Source: Roseiarcus sp.
GTDB taxonomy: Bacteria; Pseudomonadota; Alphaproteobacteria; Rhizobiales; Beijerinckiaceae
Reading direction: 5' to 3'
NCBI GenBank assembly: GCA_030153205.1
Contig: JASLHV010000376.1
Span: 1 to 7,553 of the forward strand
Length of the DNA: 7,553 nt
The first letter of the stretch is position 1. Each line of letters starts with the position of its first letter. The translations under genes and the position numbers were made by a program. Below the pieces are notes generated by a model. That model did not search any database. It was not told where the DNA came from and saw only the letters and a list, made by a program, of their open reading frames with translations. This document shows positions 1 through 6,700 of this stretch, piece after piece.

Positions 1-1
1 G

Positions 2-376
2 CTGTCTCGGCGGCTCCCCGCGAAAGATCGGCGCGCCGCGCTGCCGCAGATTTTGAAACGCGACGCGGAAATGTTTGGGACGAGCCTTGCGCTCATGGGA
101 GGGGCGCTTGGCGAAGCGCCCCTCGCCGCTCTTGTCGGCTCGCCAAGCTTCGCGGCTTTGCAACAGGCGATCGAAACGGCGTCTGGCGAACAAATCGAGC
201 GCTTCGCTCTCCATGTGAATGTGGAGGCCGCGCTGGTTCGCCTCGGCCTTTTGGCCTCGTCTACGGCGGCCGAGGCGCTTGTCGCGCGCCTGAGCGCGAT
301 GGGCCTTTCCTCAGCCGATCCGAAACTCTCGCTGCTGATTTTCAATGCCGCTCTCAAGCCGGAGACAGAACCTTGA
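2..376 (+). CDS. C-terminal part of a helical protein, probably DUF5691 (5' end outside window)
   Basis: The frame is open from the window edge to a TGA at 374-376, so about 124 C-terminal residues are seen and the start is missing. A TTG at 53 lies inside the frame, but the coding text continues upstream of it (LSRRLPAKDRRAALPQI), so it is not taken as the start. The residues are rich in Ala and Leu and read as amphipathic helices, with no catalytic motif, signal peptide or membrane segment. The DUF5691 call rests on position: in related clusters a DUF5691 gene commonly sits directly before the MoxR ATPase, often with a SWIM zinc-finger gene further upstream. The sequence alone does not identify the family, and this could instead be the end of the SWIM protein. 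Its last four bases overlap the start of the ATPase gene. Confidence 0.5.
   Translation: MSRRLPAKDRRAALPQILKRDAEMFGTSLALMGGALGEAPLAALVGSPSFAALQQAIETASGEQIERFALHVNVEAALVRLGLLASSTAAEALVARLSAMGLSSADPKLSLLIFNAALKPETEP
361..375 (+). promoter_or_regulatory. Shine-Dalgarno site fixing the TTG start of the ATPase gene
   Basis: GGAGA at 361-365 lies seven bases before TTG at 373-375, a normal spacing. The TTG shares bases with the TGA stop of the preceding gene (TTGA, 373-376), a typical stop-start coupling arrangement. No in-frame ATG occurs until residue 44, which would cut the N-terminal helix off the AAA+ core, so TTG is preferred. Confidence 0.6.
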
Positions 377-1452
377 ACGAGACGCTGCGTCTGCCCGCCG
401 AAATCTCTTACGCCGCCGAGCTCCAAGCCCTGAAAGCCGCAGACACCGCGCCGAGGCCGAAGAATTGGACTCTCTCGCCACGCGCGGCTCTCACCTATCT
501 CATGGGCGGAAAAGCCGCGGATGGTACGGTCATCACGCCGAAATATGTCGGCGACAAACGCCTCATCGAAACCGCGCTCGCGACGCTCGCCACCGACCGC
601 GCCTTGCTGCTGCTCGGCGTTCCTGGCACGGCGAAATCCTGGGTTTCCGAACATCTGGCCGCCGCGGTCAGCGGCGATTCCACGATGACGATCCAGTGCA
701 CCGCAGGCACCGATGAGAATCAAGTCCGCTATGGCTGGAACTACGCGCAATTGCTGGCGCATGGACCTTCGCGCGAGGCCTTGACGCCGACGCCGCTGTT
801 TCGCGCGATGGAGGCGGGCAAGCTTTGCCGCCTCGAGGAACTGACGCGGATGGGATCGGACGTGCAGGACACGTTGATCACCATTCTCTCGGAAAAGATG
901 ATGCCGATCCCGGAACTCAATAGCGCCGTCTATGCTTTGCGCGGCTTCAACATTATCGCCACCGCTAATAATCGCGACAAGGGCGTAAACGAACTCTCCT
1001 CCGCATTGAAGCGCCGCTTCAATGTCGTGGTTCTTCCATTGCCGAACGATGTCGAGGAGGAGATCGCCATCGTCGCCAAGCGGGTCGGCGAAATGTCGCA
1101 TAGCCTCGAATTGCCGGCGCCGAAGAATGTCGCGGCCGAGATCGCCCGTGTCGTCGCAATCTTCCGCGAATTGCGCGGCGGCGTGACTGCCGACGGCAAG
1201 ATCACATTGAAATCACCATCAGGATCGCTTTCCACCGCCGAGGCGATCGGCGTCATGATCGGCGGGCTCAGCCATGCCGCCTTCTTCAACGACCATCAAT
1301 TGTCCGCCGAGGGGCTGGCGTCGAACATGATCGGCGCCATCATCAAAGATCCGGTCCAGGACAAGGCGGTGCTGGAGGAATATCTCGAGACGGTGTTGAA
1401 GAAGCGCCCGGAATACGCGGATTACTATCGTACGTTGAGCGACCTGGCCTGA
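373..1452 (+). CDS. MoxR-type AAA+ ATPase, YehL-like
   Basis: This is a 359-residue cytosolic ATPase. Visible landmarks are Walker A GVPGTAKS at residues 82-89, a Walker B-like segment LCRLEEL at 151-157, sensor 1 in IIATANN at 194-200, and an arginine finger in ALKRRF at 211-216. These make it an AAA+ protein, and the order and spacing fit MoxR AAA+ proteins. The region where MoxR proteins carry a sensor-2 arginine reads SLSTAEAIGV (285-294) and lacks that Arg, and Walker B has Glu where Asp is usual. I believe both traits belong to the YehL branch but cannot align it here. MoxR proteins generally act with VWA partners as chaperones or metal-cofactor/complex remodellers, and the VWA gene two positions downstream fits. 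Translation is probably coupled to the gene before it, and the DUF5682 gene follows after 3 nt. The substrate is unknown. Confidence 0.9.
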   Translation: MNETLRLPAEISYAAELQALKAADTAPRPKNWTLSPRAALTYLMGGKAADGTVITPKYVGDKRLIETALATLATDRALLLLGVPGTAKSWVSEHLAAAVSGDSTMTIQCTAGTDENQVRYGWNYAQLLAHGPSREALTPTPLFRAMEAGKLCRLEELTRMGSDVQDTLITILSEKMMPIPELNSAVYALRGFNIIATANNRDKGVNELSSALKRRFNVVVLPLPNDVEEEIAIVAKRVGEMSHSLELPAPKNVAAEIARVVAIFRELRGGVTADGKITLKSPSGSLSTAEAIGVMIGGLSHAAFFNDHQLSAEGLASNMIGAIIKDPVQDKAVLEEYLETVLKKRPEYADYYRTLSDLA

Positions 1453-1455
1453 TCC

Positions 1456-3699
1456 ATGGCGGACGCGGCGGTCCATATTTTCGGTATTCGTCACCACGGT
1501 CCCGGGTCGGCGCGCCGCCTTGTCGAGGCGCTCGACTCGCTGCGGCCCGCGATCGTTTTGCTTGAAGGGCCAGCGGACGCATCGCATCTTTTGCCAATGC
1601 TCGCCGAACCGACGATGGCGCCGCCGGTGGCGCTATTGACCTATGCCGCCGACGCGCCAAACCGCGCCGCTTTTTGGCCCTTTGCGGTCTTTTCGCCGGA
1701 ATATCAGGCGGCCCGGTGGGCGGCGCGCAACCAAGCCGTGATGCGCTTCATCGATCTTCCCGCGAGTTGGCTTTTGGCGCCTTCTTACGGCAGGGAGGGA
1801 AATGCGTCGGAAGAAGCGATTGCGATGGCCGATGCGGAGCAAGACCCAATCGCGCGTGATCCCATCGGCGTTCTCGCCACGGCCGGCGGGTACGAGGATG
1901 GCGAAAGCTGGTGGCGGGACGTCATCGAGGAAAACCGCGAGCCTGCCCCGGTCTTCGCCGCGATCGCCGAGGCGATGACGGCGTTGCGCGAGGCGTCGCC
2001 GCCGGCCGAGGGGCGGGCCGCGAAGCGCGAGGCGCATATGCGCGTGGAAATCGCCAAAGCGGCCAACGAGACGGATGGGCCGGTCGCCGTGGTCTGCGGC
2101 GCTTGGCATGCGCCGGCGCTGCGAACGAAGGCCACCGCCGCGGACCGAACGCTGATCAAGGGCGCGCCGAAGCAGAAACTCGTCGCGACCTGGGCGCCAT
2201 GGACGTCGCCGCGCCTGGCGGTAGCCAGCGGCTATGGCGCCGGCGTCCCCGCCCCTGGTTGGTGCGCGCATCTCTGGGCGGCGCCGCCGGACGAAGTCGC
2301 ACGCCGATGGCTGGCGCAGATCGCCGCCGCTCTGCGCGAGAGCGGTCATTTCGTCTCCACAGCCTCGCTGATCGAGGCCGAACGCCTCGCCGTCGCGCTT
2401 GCCGCGATGCGCGGCCGGCCGGCGCCGGGTTTCGAGGAGTTGCGCGAGGCGACGATCGCCTGCCTCGCTTTCGGCGAGGCGAAGGTTTGGGGCGGCGTCG
2501 CGCGGCGTTTGCTGATCGGCTCCGACGTCGGCGCGATCCCGGAGAACGCGCCGCTCGCCCCGCTCCTCGACGACCTGCAGCAAAATCAAAAACGCTTGCG
2601 TTTGAAACCCGAGGCCCTGGAGCGCGAACTCGCGGTCGACCTCCGTACCGAAAGCGGCGCCGAGCGTTCGACGCTGCTCCATCGTCTTCGTCTGCTCGAT
2701 ACGCCCTGGGGCAAACTCGCCGAAGCCGGCCGCAGCCGCGGCACCTTCCGCGAAAATTGGGTCTTGCGATGGGAGCCCGAATTCGCGGTTCGGCTGATCG
2801 AAAATCTCGTCTATGGCTCGACCATCGCCAAAGCGGCGTCCGGCCGTATCAAAGCGGAATTCGGCAAAGCGAGCGATTTGAAAACGCTGGCCGATCTCGT
2901 CTTCGCCGCTCTTGCCGCGCATCTGCCCGATGCGGTCGAGCATGGCGTCGCCATGATCGAAAAACGCGCCGCGCAAACCAGCGATTGCAACGAAATGCTG
3001 GCCGCGCTGGCCCCGCTCGCCAATGTCCTGCGCTATGGCGAGGCCCGTCAGAGAGACGCCGATCAACTCGCTGCCCTGTTCGCGCGCATCCTTGCTCAGG
3101 GCGCGATCGCCCTACCCTATGCGGCGCGTGGCCTGGACGAGACCGCCGCAGGAGCCCTGCGCAGCGTCATGACAAGCGCCGATAACGCCGTCGCTCTCGC
3201 CGAGGTCGATGGCAACGCGCCCGCTGCATGGCGCGCGGCGCTTCACGGCTTGACCGAAGACGCCGGCGCAGCGCCGCTTGTCGCCGGCGTCGCCGCCCGC
3301 TTGCTCTTGGAAGCAGAAGCGCTTGGTCCAGAGGAAGCAGCCGTTCTTCTCGGCCGAGCGCTTTCACCGGGCCGACGCGTCGCCGATGCGGCGGGGTTTT
3401 TCGAAGGATTTTTTTACGGCGCAGGAGAACGGCTGATCCATGACGGACCTTTGCGCGATGCACTCGATCGCTGGGTGCAAAGCCTCGACGATGAAAACTT
3501 CACCGCGCATCTGCCGCTGTTTCGCCGCGCCTTCTCAAACCTCGACCGCATGCAACGCCGACGGCTTCTCGACGCTTTGTTCGGGCGGGCGGGCGCTGGG
3601 CCGCCTGGCCGCGCGCTCGTCGCTGAAGCGGAAGCACTATGGCCACAGCACTTCGAACGCGTGACGTCGATTCTCGCTGCGAGGCCAGTCCATGAATGA
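1456..3699 (+). CDS. DUF5682 family protein, YehM-like
   Basis: This 747-residue cytosolic protein has no signal peptide or membrane segment. The N-terminus VHIFGIRHHGPGSARRL (6-22) followed by LLEGPADA (35-42) is the hallmark of DUF5682 proteins. A second histidine motif, CGAWHAPAL, lies at 214-222 after a segment REAHMR (191-196). Two GxxH motifs (G10-H13 and G215-H218) and a Glu (E37) recall the TraB/TIKI/EreA/ChaN superfamily, so a hydrolase-like or metal-binding N-terminal domain of about 270 residues is inferred. From about residue 280 the protein is Ala/Leu-rich and mostly helical to the end, with no motif I recognise. The ATG at 1456 follows the ATPase stop by 3 nt and has no strong Shine-Dalgarno, so it probably depends on translational coupling. 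The 3' end overlaps the VWA gene by 8 nt. The biochemical activity is unknown to me. Confidence 0.88.
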   Translation: MADAAVHIFGIRHHGPGSARRLVEALDSLRPAIVLLEGPADASHLLPMLAEPTMAPPVALLTYAADAPNRAAFWPFAVFSPEYQAARWAARNQAVMRFIDLPASWLLAPSYGREGNASEEAIAMADAEQDPIARDPIGVLATAGGYEDGESWWRDVIEENREPAPVFAAIAEAMTALREASPPAEGRAAKREAHMRVEIAKAANETDGPVAVVCGAWHAPALRTKATAADRTLIKGAPKQKLVATWAPWTSPRLAVASGYGAGVPAPGWCAHLWAAPPDEVARRWLAQIAAALRESGHFVSTASLIEAERLAVALAAMRGRPAPGFEELREATIACLAFGEAKVWGGVARRLLIGSDVGAIPENAPLAPLLDDLQQNQKRLRLKPEALERELAVDLRTESGAERSTLLHRLRLLDTPWGKLAEAGRSRGTFRENWVLRWEPEFAVRLIENLVYGSTIAKAASGRIKAEFGKASDLKTLADLVFAALAAHLPDAVEHGVAMIEKRAAQTSDCNEMLAALAPLANVLRYGEARQRDADQLAALFARILAQGAIALPYAARGLDETAAGALRSVMTSADNAVALAEVDGNAPAAWRAALHGLTEDAGAAPLVAGVAARLLLEAEALGPEEAAVLLGRALSPGRRVADAAGFFEGFFYGAGERLIHDGPLRDALDRWVQSLDDENFTAHLPLFRRAFSNLDRMQRRRLLDALFGRAGAGPPGRALVAEAEALWPQHFERVTSILAARPVHE

Positions 3700-4861
3700 T
3701 CAGGGCGAACGGCGATGGCTGCTCGCGCTCGGCGTCGACGACGACAGTCTCGCCGCCGAGGATCGACGCCTCTCCGGCGCGTTGACGGCGCTTTACGGCG
3801 AAGGCGGCGGCGCGGAGGAAAAGAAAAGGCGCGGCGGACTCAACGCCTCGGCGCCGCATGTCGCGCGCTGGATGGGCGATATCCGCCGGTACTTCCCGTC
3901 TTCGGTCGTGCAAATCGTACAAAAGGACGCGTTCGAGCGGCTCGGGTTGAAAGCGATGCTGCTCGAACCGGAGTTTCTCGCCGCGGTTGAAGCCGACGTT
4001 AATCTCGTGGCCACGCTGCTTTCGCTGCGCGGCGCCATGCCGGACAAAATCAAGGACACGGCGCGGCAAGTCATCGCCAAAGTCGTCACGGAACTTATGG
4101 AGCGGCTCGAGCGCAGGATTGCGGAAGCTCTGCGGGGCGCGCTCAATCGCTCGCGCCGCACGCGGCGGCCGCACTTCGCCGATATCGACTGGCCGCGCAC
4201 CATTCGGGCGAATTTGAAACATTATCAAACAGATCGCCGCGCCATCGTGCCGGAGCGACTGATCGGCTTCCTGCGGCGGCAACGCCGGCTCGTCGATCTC
4301 GATGAAGTCCTTCTCTGCGTCGATCAATCCGGCTCGATGGCAAGTTCGGTCGTTTACGCGTCGATCTTCGCCGCAGTGATGGCCTCGCTGCCTGTGGTGC
4401 GAACGCGCCTCGTTTGTTTCGATACGGTCGTTTTGGATTTGACGGACGAACTTTCAGATCCTGTCGAAACCTTGTTTGGCATCCAGCTCGGCGGCGGCAC
4501 CGATATCAATCAAGCCGTGGCTTATTGCGCCGGTAAGATCGAGCGGCCAAGCAAGGCGCATTTGATTCTGATCAGCGATCTCTTCGAGGGCGGCAATGCC
4601 GAAGAGACGCTGGCGCGCCTTCGCAATCTAACCGCGGCGGGCGTCAACGTGATCGTACTCCTCGCGCTGAGCGACGAGGGCCGGCCAGCCTATAATCCGA
4701 AACTCGCAGCCGAAATCGCGGCTTTGGGCGCGCCGGTCTTCGCCTGCACGCCCGATCAATTTCCTGCGCTCATGGCCGCCGCGCTGCGTCGCGAGGATAT
4801 CCACGCCTGGGCGGCGCGGGAGGACATCAAGACGGTGAGATCGCTAGACGAGACGCTTTAG
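3692..4861 (+). CDS. VWA domain protein, YehP/CoxE-like
   Basis: This 389-residue cytosolic protein ends in a von Willebrand factor A domain (about 203-360). The metal-ion-dependent adhesion site looks complete: DQSGS at 211-215, Thr270 in GGGTDI, and Asp296 in LISDLFEG. Such domains bind Mg2+ or Mn2+ and dock partner proteins. The N-terminal 200 residues are charged and helical, with a very basic stretch RSRRTRRPH at 153-161, and match no catalytic family I know. MoxR ATPases are classically paired with VWA proteins (RavA-ViaA, CoxD-CoxE, NorQ-NorD), so this is the likely adaptor of the ATPase in this operon. The ATG at 3692 is preceded by GAGG at 3681-3684 with a 7-nt spacer and overlaps the DUF5682 stop by 8 nt (ATGAATGA), supporting this start. 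No further operon gene follows in the window. Confidence 0.9.
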   Translation: MNDQGERRWLLALGVDDDSLAAEDRRLSGALTALYGEGGGAEEKKRRGGLNASAPHVARWMGDIRRYFPSSVVQIVQKDAFERLGLKAMLLEPEFLAAVEADVNLVATLLSLRGAMPDKIKDTARQVIAKVVTELMERLERRIAEALRGALNRSRRTRRPHFADIDWPRTIRANLKHYQTDRRAIVPERLIGFLRRQRRLVDLDEVLLCVDQSGSMASSVVYASIFAAVMASLPVVRTRLVCFDTVVLDLTDELSDPVETLFGIQLGGGTDINQAVAYCAGKIERPSKAHLILISDLFEGGNAEETLARLRNLTAAGVNVIVLLALSDEGRPAYNPKLAAEIAALGAPVFACTPDQFPALMAAALRREDIHAWAAREDIKTVRSLDETL

Positions 4862-5020
4862 GAAGAGCATGGCCGCGCTTGCCACGTTGTCGCTTTGGCG
4901 GCGCCCTTGAAGTTCGGCGCGTTGGCCTTCAGCGTCGGTCCTTGAGATACGCATGATTTGGCCGATACGCTCGGAAAGGTTATCAATCCGGCCGCCTGGA
5001 TCTTCGACGTTCCAGATCAA
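4844..5020 (-). CDS. Possible small reverse-strand ORF, 58 codons, unrecognised
   Basis: On the minus strand a frame runs from a TTG (complement of 5018-5020) to a TAG (complement of 4844-4846), with internal ATG codons that could also serve as starts. The translation includes NLSERIGQIMRISRTDAE and later a run QRAELQGRRQ, which is hydrophilic and helix-forming, with a short hydrophobic C-terminus. About two thirds of codons end in G or C, like the neighbours. It converges on the VWA gene and overlaps its last 18 nt. No strong Shine-Dalgarno precedes the TTG. I recognise no family. It may be a real small gene, a decayed piece of one, or chance. Confidence 0.22.
   Translation of the reverse strand: MIWNVEDPGGRIDNLSERIGQIMRISRTDAEGQRAELQGRRQSDNVASAAMLFLKRLV
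4958..4986 (+). promoter_or_regulatory. Weak promoter candidate for the GFA-type gene
   Basis: TTGGCC (4958-4963) and TATCAA (4981-4986) are separated by 17 nt and each match four of six positions of the -35 and -10 consensus. They lie in the 187-nt gap where a new transcript for the GFA-type gene would be expected. The match is weak and could be chance. Confidence 0.18.
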
Positions 5021-5036
5021 TGATTTCCAAGATGTC

Positions 5037-5041
5037 GGAGG
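5037..5041 (+). promoter_or_regulatory. Shine-Dalgarno GGAGG for the GFA-type gene
   Basis: A consensus GGAGG sits seven bases before ATG 5049-5051. It decides the start: the same frame is open further upstream to an ATG at 4953, but the 32 extra residues do not look like the family, and the zinc-binding motif begins about ten residues after 5049. Confidence 0.75.
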
Positions 5042-5048
5042 CCGCCCT

Positions 5049-5465
5049 ATGACCCATGAAACCCGCCGCGCCGGCGGCTGTCTCTGCGGCGCGTTGCGTT
5101 ACGAAACCGTCGGCGAGCCGATGGCGCAGGGGCATTGCTATTGCGCCGACTGCCGCAAAGCCTCGGGCTCGGGTTTCGTCCCTTTCATGAATTTCAAGGC
5201 CAGCGCCGTGCGCCTTGAAGGCGACTCGCGTGAGTATCGCTCAGCGGCATGGCATGGCGGCGAGGCGACGCGCAATCGCTGTCCGGTCTGTATGAGCTTG
5301 GTCTTCGGCGGCGAACGCGACAAGAGCGATTCCTATACCATCTACGCTGGCTCGCTCGATGATCCTTCGAACTTTGATCCCACCGTCGCCATCTTCACGC
5401 TTGGGCGTCCAGCTTGGGCGGTCATTCCACCGCGATTTGTCCTCTTTGACCGTTTGCCGCCATAG
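5049..5465 (+). CDS. GFA family (glutathione-dependent formaldehyde-activating enzyme/CENP-V) protein
   Basis: This 138-residue protein carries the cysteine pattern of the GFA fold: GCLCGALRY with C11 and C13, HCYCADCRKASGS with C30, C32 and C35, and CPVC with C78 and C81. These would bind two zinc ions. The length is typical for single-domain members. The founding protein, Gfa, was reported to promote the glutathione-formaldehyde adduct reaction, but most homologues are functionally unassigned, so an enzyme activity here is an inference. The C-terminal half contains IYAGSLDDP (98-106), followed by AWAVIPPRFVLFD (122-134), also usual for the family. It is intact and probably has its own transcript, since 187 nt separate it from the VWA gene. 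A methylotroph-like lifestyle would make formaldehyde handling plausible, but this window does not establish that. Confidence 0.85.
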   Translation: MTHETRRAGGCLCGALRYETVGEPMAQGHCYCADCRKASGSGFVPFMNFKASAVRLEGDSREYRSAAWHGGEATRNRCPVCMSLVFGGERDKSDSYTIYAGSLDDPSNFDPTVAIFTLGRPAWAVIPPRFVLFDRLPP

Positions 5466-5668
5466 CGCCCCGTCGACGCGATTGCCGCACGCGGTCTCGA
5501 AGCGTATCGCTATAGCGTCAGTAAAGTATTTCCTGCGATTGGCGAGACGGCGACGACAGAGGTCGATCACAAGGCTGGCCTGAGGCCGTACGTCACTCCT
5601 TCTTCGTCTTTGCGCTCGACATCCCGGCCGCAGACAATCATTCTAAGACCCTTGCGGAGCTTTGGCGC
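5466..5668 (+). pseudogene. Possible frameshifted gene remnant between the GFA and VOC genes
   Basis: This 203-nt gap reads like protein in two frames in succession. Directly after the GFA stop the same frame gives VDAIAARGLEAYRYSV and then FPAIGETATTEVDHKAGL with no ATG, GTG or TTG start. From about 5590 the frame shared with the VOC gene reads RHSFFVFALDIPAADN and KTLAELWR straight into the VOC start. Codons in both stretches look native. A single indel near 5580-5592 would join them. I recognise no family, and high-GC DNA often gives protein-like text by chance, so this is tentative. If it is not a remnant, I see nothing else in this stretch except the VOC ribosome-binding site. Confidence 0.25.
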
Positions 5669-6079
5669 ATGCTGCTTTCAAATTATCTTTTCTTCACCAC
5701 AATGTGTGAACCGGCGCTGGCTTTCTATACGCGCTGTGGCTTGGGCAAAGTCACGATCTTGGTGCGCTACGGCGATAACGGCATGCCGGTTCCCACCGAG
5801 GCGATGCGCGGCAAGATCATGCATTCCCACTTCGAAGGACCGGGCGTGAATTTTTATGCGTCCGACAATCACGACGCCGAGCCGATGCGCGGTTCGGCTC
5901 ATATCCTTATGATGGACGATCGCGATAGTACGGACCGGCTGTTTGAGCTTCTATCCGAAGGCGCAAAGGTCACCACGCCGCTCGGCATACAGCCCTGGGG
6001 CGATTATTACGGCAAGCTGACCGACCAATTCGGCGTCCAATGGATGCTCAATTCGCCAATCCGGTCGCGTGGGGCGTGA
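5669..6079 (+). CDS. VOC superfamily protein, PhnB-like
   Basis: This 136-residue cytosolic protein opens with LSNYLFFTTMCEPALAFY (3-20), the N-terminal strand and helix of PhnB/YjdN-like vicinal-oxygen-chelate proteins. It continues with GKIMHSHF (48-55), FYASD (62-66) and the closing signature GDYYGKLTDQFGVQWMLN (111-128). Two beta-alpha-beta-beta-beta units are expected, forming a small metal-binding pocket. Family members include glyoxalases, dioxygenases and resistance proteins; the substrate of this one cannot be named from sequence. The start at 5669 is supported by GGAG at 5656-5659 with a 9-nt spacer and by the family's usual N-terminus, although the frame stays open further upstream. 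Its TGA stop directly abuts the GTG of the glycosylase-like gene, so the two are probably co-translated. Confidence 0.85.
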   Translation: MLLSNYLFFTTMCEPALAFYTRCGLGKVTILVRYGDNGMPVPTEAMRGKIMHSHFEGPGVNFYASDNHDAEPMRGSAHILMMDDRDSTDRLFELLSEGAKVTTPLGIQPWGDYYGKLTDQFGVQWMLNSPIRSRGA

Positions 6080-6700
6080 GTGGAAGACGCTTTGAGCAAA
6101 GTGATCCGGGACATTCGCGCTTGCCGCGTCTGTCGCGACGCGCCTCGCTATGGAAAACCCCTGCCACACGAACCGCGGCCGGTCATTCAGGCGACACGCA
6201 AAGCGCGCATCTGCATCGCGAGCCAAGCGCCCGGCGCGAGGGTTCACGCGTCCGGACGGCCCTATGACGACTCTTCGGGCGCGCGGCTGAAAGGCTGGCT
6301 CGGGATCGGCGACGACATTTTCTATGACGCGGAGAGAATCGCGATCATCGCGATGGGATTTTGCTTTCCCGGCAATGACGCTGAGGGCGGCGATCTGCCG
6401 CCGCGTCGCGAATGCGCGGAAATCTGGCGAGAGCCCGTCTTCGCCGATTTGCCTGATATCAGATTGATGCTTCTGATCGGCCAATATGCACAGAAATACC
6501 ATCTCGGCGACCGGGCGATAGGCGGCGTCACCGCCACGGTCGAAAGATGGCGTGAGATTTACGAGGAGCAGAAACAGCCGCGGCGGATTCCCCTGCCCCA
6601 TCCGTCGTGGCGAAATACGGGATGGCTGAAGAAGCACGCGTGGTTCGACAAGGATTTGCTGCCGGTGTTGCAGGCGGAGGTCGCAAAATTGGTCGGATGA
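6080..6700 (+). CDS. Uracil-DNA glycosylase superfamily protein, probably Fe-S type
   Basis: This 206-residue protein begins with a CxxC motif (ACRVC, C15 and C18) followed by the active-site-like loop SQAPGARVHASGRPYDD (48-64), which corresponds to the GEAPG...G.PF motif of family 4 uracil-DNA glycosylases. The segment LPHPSWRN (172-179) corresponds to the C-terminal HPS DNA-intercalating loop. C95 in MGFCFPG and C112 in RRECAEIW are 17 residues apart and align in position with the other two Fe-S ligands of family 4 enzymes, so a [4Fe-4S] cluster is inferred. The expected role is excision of uracil or another damaged base from DNA. The first loop differs from classic families 4 and 5, so specificity is uncertain. 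GTG at 6080 abuts the VOC stop, with GGGG at 6071-6074 as ribosome-binding site. A terminator-like hairpin follows immediately. Confidence 0.82.
   Translation: MEDALSKVIRDIRACRVCRDAPRYGKPLPHEPRPVIQATRKARICIASQAPGARVHASGRPYDDSSGARLKGWLGIGDDIFYDAERIAIIAMGFCFPGNDAEGGDLPPRRECAEIWREPVFADLPDIRLMLLIGQYAQKYHLGDRAIGGVTATVERWREIYEEQKQPRRIPLPHPSWRNTGWLKKHAWFDKDLLPVLQAEVAKLVG

Noticed and set aside
1633..3066. 477-codon open frame on the minus strand opposite DUF5682
   Set aside because: Arg/Gly-rich text without any family motif, lying antisense to a clear gene; a typical shadow in high-GC DNA.
1911..3185. 424-codon plus-strand frame inside DUF5682
   Set aside because: Extremely Arg-rich translation in another frame of a well-supported gene, with no motif.
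3500..4327. 275-codon minus-strand frame opposite the VWA gene
   Set aside because: Antisense shadow; the plus strand has overlapping-gene junctions and an intact metal-binding site.
4869..4910. 13-codon ORF (MAALATLSLWRRP) right after the VWA stop, with GGAAG upstream
   Set aside because: Considered as the stub of a lost fifth operon gene, but it is too short and no other frame continues a recognisable protein.
4953..5048. 32-residue N-terminal extension of the GFA-type protein from ATG 4953
   Set aside because: The family motif starts just after 5049, and a consensus GGAGG is perfectly spaced for ATG 5049.
5508..5517. 10-bp palindrome CGCTATAGCG
   Set aside because: Short, not flanked by further symmetry or a T-run, and inside the possible remnant; could easily be chance.
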